A stretch of 64,000 nt of DNA from Parvibacter caecicola (GTDB lineage: Bacteria > Actinomycetota > Coriobacteriia > Coriobacteriales > Eggerthellaceae). Under the pieces are notes generated by a model. The model searched no databases. It saw only the letters and a list, made by a program, of their open reading frames with translations, and was not told the origin of the DNA. Made by a program: the position numbers and the translations under genes. The stretch covers positions 310,001 to 374,000 of the forward strand of contig NZ_QIBY01000001.1 of assembly GCF_003725335.1 (NCBI RefSeq). Direction: 5' to 3'. This document shows, in pieces, positions 26,568 to 34,733 of this stretch (its first letter is position 1; every line of letters begins with the position of its first letter).

Positions 26568-28231
26568 GAAACGTACGCTCCTTCATCGGCCGAGGAAACC
26601 ATCTTCGCGTATTTGGCCAGCACCCCGTGGTTGTGCTTGGGGGCCGGCGGCTGCCAAGCGGCACGGCGCGCCTCCAGTTCTTCTTCGGAAACGTTCAAGG
26701 TAAGCGCGCCCCCTTCGATGTCCACCGTCACCGAATCCCCTTCCTGGATAAGCGCGATGGGGCCTCCGGCCGCCGCTTCAGGGCTCACATGCCCCACCGC
26801 CGGGCCCTTGGTGGCGCCGCTGAAGCGGCCGTCGGTGATCAGCGCCACGCTGGAAGAGAGCCCCATGCCGCAGATGGCAGAAGTGGGGGTGAGCATTTCC
26901 CGCATGCCGGGGCCGCCCTTGGGGCCCTCGTAGCGGATGACCACCACGTCGCCGCCGTCGATGGCGCCCCCGTTGATGGCGGCGCAGGCTTCCTCCTCGC
27001 TGTTGAACACCCGGGCCGGGCCGGTGTGCCTCATCATGGAAGGGTCAACCGCCGCCTTTTTCACTATGGCCCCGTTCGGAGCGATGTTGCCGTGCAGCAC
27101 CTTCAACGCGCCCTGGGGCGAAAAGGGGTTGTCGGCCTTGCGGCACACTTCCCCGTCGGCCGGTTTGCAGCACTTCTCCAAATACTCCGGCAAGGGGCCC
27201 ACACAGGTAAGCGCGCTCTGATCCAAAAGCCCCAGCTGCGCCAGCTCGCCCATCACCACCGGCACGCCCCCCACCTGGTACAGGTCGATGAGCGGCCGCG
27301 GCCCGGAAGGCTGCAGCTTCACCAGGTGCGGAGTGCGCGCGCTGGCCGCCTCCCAGTCGTCCATGGTGATGGGGCAGCCGGCCGCTTTCGCGATGGCGGT
27401 GAGGTGCAGCACCGTATTGGTGGAGCCGCCGAAGGCCATGTCGCATTCCATCGCGTTGTGCACGGCGGCGCCGTTTAGGATATCGGTGAGGCGCACGCCC
27501 TTCTCCACCAGCTCCATCACCTTCATGCCGGCGTGCTTGGCCAGCCGCAGCCGCTCGGAGTACACGGCGGGAACGGTGCCGTTGCCCGGCAGCGCGATGC
27601 CCAGCGCCTCGCAGAGGCAGTTCATGGAGTTAGCGGTGAACATGCCCGAGCAACTGCCGCAAGTGGGGCAAGCAGTGTTCTCGTAATAGGCCAGATCAGC
27701 CTCGTCCATGGCGCCGGCCGCCACCTTGCCCGCCCCGTCGAACAGGGTGTTGAGGTCGGTGGTGGGGCCGCAGCCGCCCGGCTGCACTCCCGGCAGCATG
27801 GGGCCACCGGACACGAACACCGTGGGAATGTTCACCCGCAGCGCCCCCAGCACCATGCCGGGCACGATCTTGTCGCAGTTGGGTATGCACACCAGGCCGT
27901 CGAAGGCGTGGCCCTGCACCGCGCACTCCAGCGAATCGGCCACCACTTCCCGCGATACAAGCGAGTAATGCATGCCGTCGTGGTTCATGGCAATGCCGTC
28001 GCACACGCCGATGGTGGAAATCTCGAAGGGAACGCCGCCGGCCATGCGGATGCCCGCCTTCACGGCATCGGCTATCTTGTCCAGTTCGGTATGGCCGGGA
28101 ATGATGTCGTTACGGGAGTTGAGCACCGCGATGAAGGGGCGCTCCATCTCCTCATCGGTTATGCCGTCAGCCTTCAGCAGACTGCGGTGGGGGGCACGGG
28201 CCACTCCCCTTTTTATCTGATCCGATCGCAC
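26564..28231 (-). CDS. ilvD: Dihydroxy-acid dehydratase
   Basis: 555 aa Fe-S dehydratase, third step of valine/isoleucine synthesis. The cluster cysteines are in PNCDKIVPGM and CPTCGSCSGMFTANSMNC (about residues 190-207). RSGIRAGG-like and NSRNDIIPGH motifs sit near the N-terminus and GRFSGATKGPAVGHVSPEA near the C-terminus. I use the GTG at 28231 (AAAGGA eight bases upstream), which gives the normal family length; the reading can be extended in frame to 29092, but that runs through the leader and into the hydrogenase gene. First gene of ilvDBNC. Confidence 0.94.
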   Translation of the reverse strand: MRSDQIKRGVARAPHRSLLKADGITDEEMERPFIAVLNSRNDIIPGHTELDKIADAVKAGIRMAGGVPFEISTIGVCDGIAMNHDGMHYSLVSREVVADSLECAVQGHAFDGLVCIPNCDKIVPGMVLGALRVNIPTVFVSGGPMLPGVQPGGCGPTTDLNTLFDGAGKVAAGAMDEADLAYYENTACPTCGSCSGMFTANSMNCLCEALGIALPGNGTVPAVYSERLRLAKHAGMKVMELVEKGVRLTDILNGAAVHNAMECDMAFGGSTNTVLHLTAIAKAAGCPITMDDWEAASARTPHLVKLQPSGPRPLIDLYQVGGVPVVMGELAQLGLLDQSALTCVGPLPEYLEKCCKPADGEVCRKADNPFSPQGALKVLHGNIAPNGAIVKKAAVDPSMMRHTGPARVFNSEEEACAAINGGAIDGGDVVVIRYEGPKGGPGMREMLTPTSAICGMGLSSSVALITDGRFSGATKGPAVGHVSPEAAAGGPIALIQEGDSVTVDIEGGALTLNVSEEELEARRAAWQPPAPKHNHGVLAKYAKMVSSADEGAYVS

Positions 28232-28269
28232 GCATCCGTCCTTTCTCTTGCGCCCCTTCCGAATTCGCC

Positions 28270-28520
28270 CATAAAAAACCTGGCGCCAAGCCGGCCCAGG
28301 TTGCCTCATGCAAAAACAAAACGCCCGAAAGGTGCGCAACGTTAACGGAGTTACCGGATCGGCTTTACTGGCCCCAGCGCCCCGGCGGTAAGCCTGCGAA
28401 CGCTTAGGTTTTCTCAGCTGAACTGCTCGGAGGTGGCATTCGGAACGCCCGCTGCCGGCTTGCAGCAACCGCCGGCTCTCTTGAAACGGGTTAGCCCCTA
28501 CTATCCTCTTCATCGCATTT
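28270..28520 (-). promoter_or_regulatory. T-box-like leader of the ilvDBNC operon
   Basis: Minus-strand RNA of about 250 bases. The first 110 bases follow T-box stem I: GATGAAGAGGATAGTA (GA motif and AGTA loop strand), AGAGAGCCGGC, GGTTGCTGCAAGCCGGC (distal GGTG-like loop), then GTTCCGAATGCCACCTCCGA (specifier-loop strand). By alignment with the Geobacillus glyQ leader the specifier would be GCC (alanine), or TGC if shifted by one; neither is a Val, Leu or Ile codon. A strong terminator follows at 28273-28302. The canonical TGGNACCGCG antiterminator block is not visible. An intact T-box would switch the operon by uncharged tRNA; here only the stem I half is convincing. Confidence 0.55.
28273..28302 (-). 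terminator. Leader (attenuation) terminator upstream of ilvD
   Basis: On the minus strand AACCTGG pairs with CCAGGTT around GGCCGGCTTGGC-type sequence that can extend the stem (GCC/GGC), followed by a run of six T. It lies 42 bases before the ilvD GTG, so readthrough is needed for expression. Confidence 0.8.
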
Positions 28521-28542
28521 GGAATATGAAGTTGTTGTGGGC

Positions 28543-28570
28543 AGTATACGCCGACGCCGCGATGCCGCAA
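28543..28570 (-). promoter_or_regulatory. Promoter of the ilvDBNC leader
   Basis: On the minus strand TTGCGG (28565-28570), a 16-base spacer, TATACT (28543-28548). The predicted start near 28536 puts the T-box-like sequence at the 5' end of the transcript. Confidence 0.65.
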
Positions 28571-28622
28571 GAACTTTTTTGCGAACGGTTTTCGCGAAAC
28601 CGCCGCGAAGATTCGGCTGCAG

Positions 28623-28655
28623 CTTAGGCAGAGACAGAATCTCTGCCCTACGAAG
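28623..28655. repeat. GTAGGGCAGA repeat, half unit
   Basis: A single palindromic arm, TAGGCAGAGACAGAATCTCTGCCCTACGAA in two halves (TAGGCAGAGA and TCTCTGCCCTACGAA). It equals the right half of the complete units at 38631 and 57372. It lies between the ilv promoter and the hydrogenase large-subunit stop. Confidence 0.65.
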
Positions 28656-28724
28656 AAACCGGACCGCGAACAAACAGTGCAGACCGGCTGATTCGAGGGC
28701 TCGCGGATACTCCGCAGACGGTGT

Positions 28725-30014
28725 TTAGTGAACGCTGCAGGAGAGGCAGGGGTCGTAGGCGCGCACCAGCTTTTCCACCTCCAGCTTGATGGCCGCAGAG
28801 CTGCGGCCGGCGTCGGCGAAAGCCTGGGCCACTTCCGCCATGTCGGATTCCATGTTGGCGATGTTCTGGGCCGTGGGAGTGAGGATGTTGGCGCTGCGCA
28901 CCCGCCCTTTGCCATCGAGGGTGATCCGATGGAACAGCGCGCCGCGCGGCGCTTCCGTGAATCCCACGCCGCTGCCTTCCCGCACCTCGAAGGACACCGG
29001 GGCGCTGCCGCCTTCGTACTCGTCGGCGGCAAGGCGGCGGCAAATGGTGGCACAACGGTCAAGGGCGTCCAGCAGCTCCACCGCTTGGGCAACGTTGTTC
29101 ATGAAAGGGTTGAGGTTCGGCGGCCGAAGCCCCGCCCGCGCGGAAGCGTAGCGGGCACGGCGCCCCAGCTGACCCCACGAGGCGTTGATGCGGGAAAGGG
29201 CAGAGGTCATGTAGGGCTTGCCGGTTCGGGCCGCCCGGGCCAAAAACGCCGCCGAGTGGCCGATGACGTATTCCTCTATCTCTTTCTCGGCGTCCTGGGC
29301 GGAGAAATCGTAACCGGCCCGCACGAAACGGGCGGTATCGCTGCCGCACACCGGATAGCCCTCCGGCGCCACCATGGCCAGGAAATCGCCCTCCGTCTGC
29401 AGATCCATCACCTCGAAGGAGGCGATGAGGTCCACCGCCTCTTCCGCAAAATCCATCGCAGCTTCCATTTTGTCCGCCAGCTTCAGGTACTCTTCCGCCC
29501 CCACCTCGTGGGTGAAACCGCCCACCACCGCGCAAATGGGGTGGATGGAGCGGCCGCCCACCTTGGTGCACAGCTCGTTGCCGAGCGCCTTGAGTGCCAG
29601 CGCGCCATCGTAGAGGGCGCGGTTTTCGGAGGCCAGGGGAAACACGCTCTTGTGGCCGAGGAAATCAGGAGTGGCGAACACGAACAGGTGGGTGGCGTGG
29701 TTCTGCAGGAACGACCCGTACAGCAAAAGCTCCCGCAGGGCGTTTGTGCGATCGCTCACCTCCACGCCGAAAATGCGCTCGATGGCCAAGATGTCGGTAA
29801 CCGCATGGCTGGCAGAGCAGATGCCGCAGATGCGCGAGGCGATGTAGGGCACTTCGTCGAAGGGGCGCCCCACCACCATGGCCTCGAACAGGCGGGCCGA
29901 TTCCACCACCTCCATCTGGCAACCGGTCACCACGCCGTCCTCCACGGTGAGGTGAATGTCGCCATGGCCCTCGATGCGGGCCACGTGGTCAACGTCTATC
30001 TTCATAACGGCCAT
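28725..30014 (-). CDS. hydA: [NiFe] hydrogenase large (alpha) subunit, group 3b type
   Basis: 429 aa catalytic subunit. The nickel-site motifs are RICGICSASH (L1, about residues 61-70) and DPCLSCSVH (L2). L2 is the very end of the protein: TAA follows the final His directly, so there is no C-terminal peptide for a maturation protease to remove. EGHGDIHL, GGRSIHPICAVVGGF and SRINASWGQLG fit soluble bidirectional hydrogenases of the sulfhydrogenase/F420-nonreducing type. Gene order beta-gamma-delta-alpha matches the Pyrococcus sulfhydrogenase layout. Cytoplasmic: no Tat signal on the small subunit. Confidence 0.9.
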   Translation of the reverse strand: MAVMKIDVDHVARIEGHGDIHLTVEDGVVTGCQMEVVESARLFEAMVVGRPFDEVPYIASRICGICSASHAVTDILAIERIFGVEVSDRTNALRELLLYGSFLQNHATHLFVFATPDFLGHKSVFPLASENRALYDGALALKALGNELCTKVGGRSIHPICAVVGGFTHEVGAEEYLKLADKMEAAMDFAEEAVDLIASFEVMDLQTEGDFLAMVAPEGYPVCGSDTARFVRAGYDFSAQDAEKEIEEYVIGHSAAFLARAARTGKPYMTSALSRINASWGQLGRRARYASARAGLRPPNLNPFMNNVAQAVELLDALDRCATICRRLAADEYEGGSAPVSFEVREGSGVGFTEAPRGALFHRITLDGKGRVRSANILTPTAQNIANMESDMAEVAQAFADAGRSSAAIKLEVEKLVRAYDPCLSCSVH

Positions 30015-30056
30015 GAGGTTCGGCTCTCTTTCTCGTGCGGCGGCATCGGCGGCGGG

Positions 30057-30824
30057 CTAGGCGCCCGCCTGCAATTCCACCGAGTTGAACAGCTGAAGGG
30101 CAGTGTTAAATCGGGCCTCCCCTATGCCGGCGTCTTGCGCCATGCGGCGAGCAGCGGCTACGTTGGCCTGGGGGGACAGCCCCGCGCACCCGTTGCAGGC
30201 GCGCCCCAGGTTGGGGCAGCGGGCACCGCAGCCGGCGCGGGTGACAAGCCCCATGCACAGCTGGCCGCGGCCGTAGAAGCAGCCGCGCTCGTTGCGCTTG
30301 CACTCGCCGCACAGGGTGGCGGTGGAGGGCAGCTTGTTGGAGCCCACGATGAAGCGGTGGAGGGCCGCCATGAAATCGGCCGGGTCGATGGGGCAGCAGC
30401 GCACCTCCCAATCCACCGGCACCACCTGGGAAATCGGCACCGGGCTGATCACGTTTCCAGCCGCTTGCGGCACCTGGGTCCCGTACACCGTTTGCAGATG
30501 ATCGTCGAACTCCGGCGCTGCAATGCCGGGGATGCCGGCGGTAACCGCGCACGCCCCCAAAGCGATCACCACCGAGGCGCGGCGGCGCACCCGGCGCATG
30601 GTTTCCAGCGCCTCCTTGGTGGTGACGGCCCCTTCCACCACAGCGATGTCGAAGTCTTCCGGCAAGGGATCGGAAGACGCCAACTGCCAGTGCACCAATT
30701 CTATCTGGTCCAACAGGCTCAGCAGATGCGGCTCCATGTTGGTGATTTGCAGCTGGCATCCAAAGCAACTGGCCAGCCCGATGATAGCCACTTTGGGCCG
30801 TTTCCCGTGAAGTGTGCCGCTCAT
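30057..30824 (-). CDS. hydD: [NiFe] hydrogenase small (delta) subunit
   Basis: 255 aa electron-relay subunit. Cluster ligands are visible as LASCFGCQL (proximal pair), ALGACAVTAGIPG, RCCPIDPADF, CGECKRNERGC, and CMGLVTRAGCGARCP with CNGCAG, enough for three [4Fe-4S] clusters. There is no Tat signal, so the enzyme stays in the cytoplasm, as group 3 enzymes do. It abuts the gamma-subunit gene (no gap) and precedes hydA by 42 bases. Confidence 0.92.
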   Translation of the reverse strand: MSGTLHGKRPKVAIIGLASCFGCQLQITNMEPHLLSLLDQIELVHWQLASSDPLPEDFDIAVVEGAVTTKEALETMRRVRRRASVVIALGACAVTAGIPGIAAPEFDDHLQTVYGTQVPQAAGNVISPVPISQVVPVDWEVRCCPIDPADFMAALHRFIVGSNKLPSTATLCGECKRNERGCFYGRGQLCMGLVTRAGCGARCPNLGRACNGCAGLSPQANVAAARRMAQDAGIGEARFNTALQLFNSVELQAGA

Positions 30825-31736
30825 TTACATCGACCCCTGAATGTTCTTGGCCTCCCAGTAATTGAAAACCGGCCCATCGATGCAGCAGTACTGATGGCCT
30901 ATCTGGCAATGGCCGCACTTGCCCATGCCGCACTTCATGTGGCGCTCGAAACTCATGTAGATGCGGTCGTAGGAAATGCCCTTGTTGCGCATCTCCTGCA
31001 CCACGAACTTGTACATCACCGGCGGCCCGCACACGGCGCCGAAGGTGCGGTCGGGGTCAACCTCCAAATGCTGGAAGGGCTTGGTGACCAGCCCCACCTC
31101 ACCATCCCACCCGTCGTCGGGGTGGTCCACCGTGAGGTACAGGTCGAAGTCTTTGCGATGGCGCCACATTTCGAACTGATCGCGGAACATCACCTCTTGA
31201 GGGCTGCGGGAGCCGTAAATGATGGTGACTTTCCCGAATTCGGAACGCTCGTCATGGATGTTGTTGATCAGCGACCGCAGAGGGGCGATGCCCAAACCGC
31301 CCGCCACCAGCAGCACATCGTGGCCCTTCATCATCTCGAAGGGGAAAGGGCGACCGTAGGGGCCGCGGATGCCCACGATGTCGCCGCACTGCATTTCATG
31401 GAGGCGCTGGGTGAACTCGCCGGCGCGCCGCACGCACAGCTCGATGAAGCCGCTTTTCGAAGGGCTGCTGGAAATGGAAATGGGTGCCTCCCCCACCCCG
31501 AACAGCGACAGCTCCACGAACTGCCCCGGCTGGTGATGGAAGGCGTTGCGGATATTCTCGTCGATGAAGCGGAACTCGAACAGCTTCTCGTGCTCGGTAA
31601 GGGTTTGGATGGAGGTAATGCGGGCCGGCCATGGACGGTAGGGATTGGCCGCTATCAGCTCTTCCCCGGTCATGGGCGCCCCGCCGTCGCGGTAGGGGCT
31701 CACCCGCAGCGCCTCGATTTCAGGAGTGGCGCTCAT
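30825..31736 (-). CDS. hydG: Hydrogenase gamma subunit, FAD/NAD(P)-binding ferredoxin reductase-like
   Basis: 303 aa flavoprotein of the ferredoxin-NADP reductase family. GQFVELSLFGVGEAPISISS binds FAD, GPYGRPFPFE and VLLVAGGLGIAPLRSL form the nucleotide-binding entry, and the C-terminus has CGMGKCGHCQIGHQYCC for a [2Fe-2S] cluster. It connects the hydrogenase to NAD(P)H. I prefer ATG 31736 (GGGAG upstream) over the reading from 31760, which overlaps the beta-subunit gene. Confidence 0.92.
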   Translation of the reverse strand: MSATPEIEALRVSPYRDGGAPMTGEELIAANPYRPWPARITSIQTLTEHEKLFEFRFIDENIRNAFHHQPGQFVELSLFGVGEAPISISSSPSKSGFIELCVRRAGEFTQRLHEMQCGDIVGIRGPYGRPFPFEMMKGHDVLLVAGGLGIAPLRSLINNIHDERSEFGKVTIIYGSRSPQEVMFRDQFEMWRHRKDFDLYLTVDHPDDGWDGEVGLVTKPFQHLEVDPDRTFGAVCGPPVMYKFVVQEMRNKGISYDRIYMSFERHMKCGMGKCGHCQIGHQYCCIDGPVFNYWEAKNIQGSM

Positions 31737-31740
31737 GGCC

Positions 31741-32766
31741 TCACGCTCCCTTCTCTTCAAAGAACTTGAGCACCTCTATGGGGGAAATGTGCGCTTTGCA
31801 GGCGCGCACGCAGCGGCCGCAGCCGGTGCACAGCATGCGGTCGTGGGTGGCCAGAAAGCCGTTCAGCTTGTGGTACATGCGGTGGCGCACCCGGTTGCGG
31901 TTGGAATCGCGGAAGTTGTGGCCGCCGGTGACCATGGCGAACTGCGGCGAGGTACAGGCGTCCCAAATGCGCTCGCGGCGTCCGGTTTTCCCATCGGGCC
32001 CCAACGTGTCGGCAATATCGAAGCAAAAACAGGTGGGGCACACGCTGGAGCAGGCGGTGCAGGCCAAGCAACGGCTGCCCAGCTCGTCCCAGAAGGGATC
32101 GGAGTGGAAGGCGTCCATCAGCATGGCGATTTCCTGCACGTCGGGAATCTCCTCGTTGAAGGATTCCTGCCGTTTGCGGGTGGCCTGGCGAAACGCGATG
32201 CGGTCCTCGTCGGTGGCCTCGCGCGGATTGCAGGCGGACTCCAAAACGTTGGCCGCCGTCACACTGCCGATGGAAACCAGATAGCGGCCGCCGATGTCCT
32301 GCAAGAACAAGTCGTAGCCGGTGCGCGCCTCATCCGCCTCCATGAGGTGGCAAAAGCAGCTTTCAGTGGGCGTGCAGCTGATGCCGATGATCAGCGTGGC
32401 CCCGCGGCGCGCCTCATAATAGGGATCGCGGTAGCGGCTGTCCTCGAACACCATGTCCAGGCTGTTCAGCGCATTGATGTCGCAAGCATGGGCGCCGAAA
32501 ATCACCCGCGGCGTCACCTTTACCGTGAAGTCGGTCACCTCGTTGTTCAAGGCGTCGAACTTGAACAACGTCTCCCGCGGCGGCAGCACGTATTTTTTAC
32601 AGGACGTGATGGTGGTGGGGTAATCCAGTTTGATCTCGTCGAACGAGGTCACCTTCTCAAAGGCGTAGCTGGCCCCCGATTCCACCGGAGCGATGACTTC
32701 GTAATCCTCCATGAATGCCTCGACCAGCGCCGGAAGCTCCTGGCTGTCGATAACGCGATAGAGCAT
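31741..32766 (-). CDS. hydB: Hydrogenase beta subunit, two 4Fe-4S clusters
   Basis: 341 aa iron-sulfur subunit of the sulfhydrogenase type. The N-terminal 230 residues resemble the anaerobic sulfite reductase A/HydB domain (GAHACDINALNSLD, GISCTPTESCFCHL). The C-terminal part has CLACTACSSVCPTCFCF and CTGCGRCVRACKAHI for two [4Fe-4S] clusters. First gene of hydBGDA; the next subunit starts 4 bases after its stop. Confidence 0.9.
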   Translation of the reverse strand: MLYRVIDSQELPALVEAFMEDYEVIAPVESGASYAFEKVTSFDEIKLDYPTTITSCKKYVLPPRETLFKFDALNNEVTDFTVKVTPRVIFGAHACDINALNSLDMVFEDSRYRDPYYEARRGATLIIGISCTPTESCFCHLMEADEARTGYDLFLQDIGGRYLVSIGSVTAANVLESACNPREATDEDRIAFRQATRKRQESFNEEIPDVQEIAMLMDAFHSDPFWDELGSRCLACTACSSVCPTCFCFDIADTLGPDGKTGRRERIWDACTSPQFAMVTGGHNFRDSNRNRVRHRMYHKLNGFLATHDRMLCTGCGRCVRACKAHISPIEVLKFFEEKGA

Positions 32767-32892
32767 GCCTTCACCCTTCGTCCATCCCGAACCCCGAACA
32801 CGGCGTTTCGCCCATAGTAACCTATTGGAAACGAAGTGGCAGCCACGGGCCCGCCGCTGGGGCCAAAAGCACGGTGGCCTTCCTAGAGCCGC

Positions 32893-33684
32893 TCAGAACA
32901 GCGATTCCTGCAAAAACCCTTGGCAAAAGCTCACCCGGTGCACCGGGGAAAGCCCCAGCTGCCTGATGGCCTCGATGTGCTCGGCGCTGCCGTAGCCCTT
33001 GTTGCTGGCCAGGTGGTACCCGGGGAATTGCTCGTCCAAAGCGCGCATCAGCTCGTCCCGCTCCACTTTGGCCACGATGGAGGCAGCGGCGATGGAGGCG
33101 CACTTCGCATCCCCCTTCACCACGTTTTTCTCGCGGCGGTCGAAATGAAGCGGATTGCCGTCCAGCAGCGCCAGATCCACCGCAAGCCCCTGGGCCTCCA
33201 AAGCGGCCAGTGCCTGGGAAAAGGCGGTTTTCAGCGAGAAAGTCATACCGTGGGAATCGATGAACTCGGGAGGGATGAACTGCACCGTCCACCCAAGGGC
33301 CACCTCCTTGATGCGCTGCGCCAATTGGCGACGCACGGGCTCGGTCACTTGCTTGGAGTCGTTCAGCCCCGGAAGATCGGCCTTTTGCGGCAGCACCACC
33401 GCCGCAACCGCCAAAGGCCCCGCCACCGGGCCGCGCCCCACCTCGTCCAAACCAGCCACTACCTGGGCGCCCGCCTCCTGGGCCAACTGGTTCTGAAAGT
33501 CGAACAGGCCCTGCAGCCGCTGCTGCTCCGCCTGTTGCGCGGCAATGCGCTTCTCGGCGCTGGCAACAGCCGACAGCACCCCTTTGCGGGTTTCCGCAGC
33601 CAAACTCCGCTTGAGGGCCGCCAGCTCGGCGGCATCCGCCGCCGCCAGCCGCGCCTTCAACTCTGCCACCGTCAAGTCCAGCAC
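32893..33684 (-). CDS. rnhB: Ribonuclease HII
   Basis: 263 aa endonuclease removing ribonucleotides from DNA hybrids. Catalytic acidic residues are in GLDEVGRGPVAGP (about residues 79-91) and ALLDGNPL; KGDAKCASIAAASIVAKVERD is the RnhB signature. A helical N-terminal extension of about 75 residues matches the Bacillus form. Start is a GTG at 33684. It follows rplS after two terminators, so it probably has its own start signal. Confidence 0.93.
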   Translation of the reverse strand: MLDLTVAELKARLAAADAAELAALKRSLAAETRKGVLSAVASAEKRIAAQQAEQQRLQGLFDFQNQLAQEAGAQVVAGLDEVGRGPVAGPLAVAAVVLPQKADLPGLNDSKQVTEPVRRQLAQRIKEVALGWTVQFIPPEFIDSHGMTFSLKTAFSQALAALEAQGLAVDLALLDGNPLHFDRREKNVVKGDAKCASIAAASIVAKVERDELMRALDEQFPGYHLASNKGYGSAEHIEAIRQLGLSPVHRVSFCQGFLQESLF

Positions 33685-33792
33685 CGCGCCCCGCCCTTTC
33701 CGTCAAAACCGGATCACCCGGTAAGTGTATCGCCCTTCGCACCCGCCACGCCCGCCAAACCGGCCCGGATGTCCCAGGCGCGCCTGAAATGC

Positions 33793-33816
33793 AAAAGGCC
33801 GCACGACGGTGCGGCC
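33793..33816 (-). terminator. Second terminator downstream of rplS
   Basis: GGCCGCAC/GTGCGGCC perfect 8-bp stem with a GACG/CGTC loop and TTTT on the minus strand. It lies 65 bases beyond the first terminator. Confidence 0.6.
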
Positions 33817-33855
33817 TCGCATGCCCCAGCCCCGGCAAATCCGGCACCCAGGCGC

Positions 33856-33880
33856 AAAAAAAGGCGGCCTGCAGGCCGCC
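33856..33880 (-). terminator. Intrinsic terminator of rplS
   Basis: Perfect palindrome GGCGGCCTGCAGGCCGCC (33863-33880) followed on the minus strand by seven T. It starts 10 bases after the rplS stop. Confidence 0.85.
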
Positions 33881-33890
33881 TTCGCAAAGC

Positions 33891-34238
33891 TTAGCGGAAG
33901 GACTTCTCCTTGATCTTGGCGGCCTTGCCCACCTTGTCGCGCAGATAGTACAGCTTGGCGCGACGCACATCGCCCTGGCGCACCACTTCAATCTTGTCAA
34001 TCTTGGGGGAATGCACCGGGAAGGTGCGCTCGACGCCCACGTTGAAGCTGATCTTGCGCACGGTGAAGGTTTCACGGGAAGACTCGCCCTGACGACGGAT
34101 GACATCGCCCTGGAACACCTGGATACGCTCGCGGTTGCCCTCGGTGATGCGATAGTGAACGCGAACATTGTCGCCCACATGGAACTCGGGGACGTCCTGC
34201 TTAATCTGCTGCTGCTCGATGGCGCGAATGATATCCAT
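33891..34238 (-). CDS. rplS: 50S ribosomal protein L19
   Basis: 115 aa, full length. [27 protein letters not shown] and [13 protein letters not shown]-like sequence (here [16 protein letters not shown]) are the L19 signature, ending [20 protein letters not shown]. In many bacteria rplS follows trmD; here it is a separate unit 13 kb away with its own promoter (34303) and two terminators. AAGGA precedes the ATG. Confidence 0.97.
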   Translation of the reverse strand: MDIIRAIEQQQIKQDVPEFHVGDNVRVHYRITEGNRERIQVFQGDVIRRQGESSRETFTVRKISFNVGVERTFPVHSPKIDKIEVVRQGDVRRAKLYYLRDKVGKAAKIKEKSFR

Positions 34239-34302
34239 GGTCGATTCCTTCTATATTGTCAGATTCTTACCTGCGTAAATTCCTGTAAACGCACGATTGG
34301 TT

Positions 34303-34331
34303 AGTTTAGCATCTGGCAATGCGGGTTGCAA
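34303..34331 (-). promoter_or_regulatory. rplS promoter
   Basis: On the minus strand TTGCAA (34326-34331), 17-base spacer, TAAACT (34303-34308). Seven bases after the -10 comes CGTGCGTTTAC, the same 11 bases at the same distance as in the rpmF promoter (57282). Confidence 0.75.
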
Positions 34332-34403
34332 GGGATTTTATATTACGTCCATTTCCCACCGCAGACGGCGGTTTTTGGCCTGCAACGGGCCGTCGAAGCC
34401 GCC

Positions 34404-34733
34404 CTAGCTCCCTATCGCCAGCAACAGTGCGAAGGCGGCCACGCCGGCCAGGGCGCTCCAGAGAAGCGACTTCGTCTTCAGGGCCACCGCCACAACGCAA
34501 ACCGCTGCCGCAAACGGCGCCGCGGCCGGCCACAGGCCATCGGCGAACATACCCGGCTTCACCAGATCATTGGCCACCAGCGCCGCAAAGGCCGCAGGCG
34601 GAATGAACCCCAGCGCGCGGTTGAGCCCGTCGGGCAGCTCGCGCCCCTTCAGCAAGAACAAGGGCAGCACCCGGCAGGCGAGCATGGTAACGGCGCAGCA
34701 GCCGAACACGATCCAGAACTCAGTCCAGCTCAC
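34404..34733 (-). CDS. azlD: AzlD family branched-chain amino acid transport protein
   Basis: 109 aa with three to four hydrophobic segments, the small partner of AzlC in branched-chain amino acid (or azaleucine) export. The N-terminal MLACRVLPLFLL and ALGFIPPAAFAALV are typical. GTG start overlaps the azlC stop by 4 bases. Confidence 0.88.
   Translation of the reverse strand: MSWTEFWIVFGCCAVTMLACRVLPLFLLKGRELPDGLNRALGFIPPAAFAALVANDLVKPGMFADGLWPAAAPFAAAVCVVAVALKTKSLLWSALAGVAAFALLLAIGS

Noticed and set aside
26564-29092. 842-codon in-frame reading of ilvD
   Set aside because: The first 290 codons cross the leader, terminator and promoter and lie opposite in frame to the hydrogenase gene end; the family-length protein starts at the GTG at 28231.
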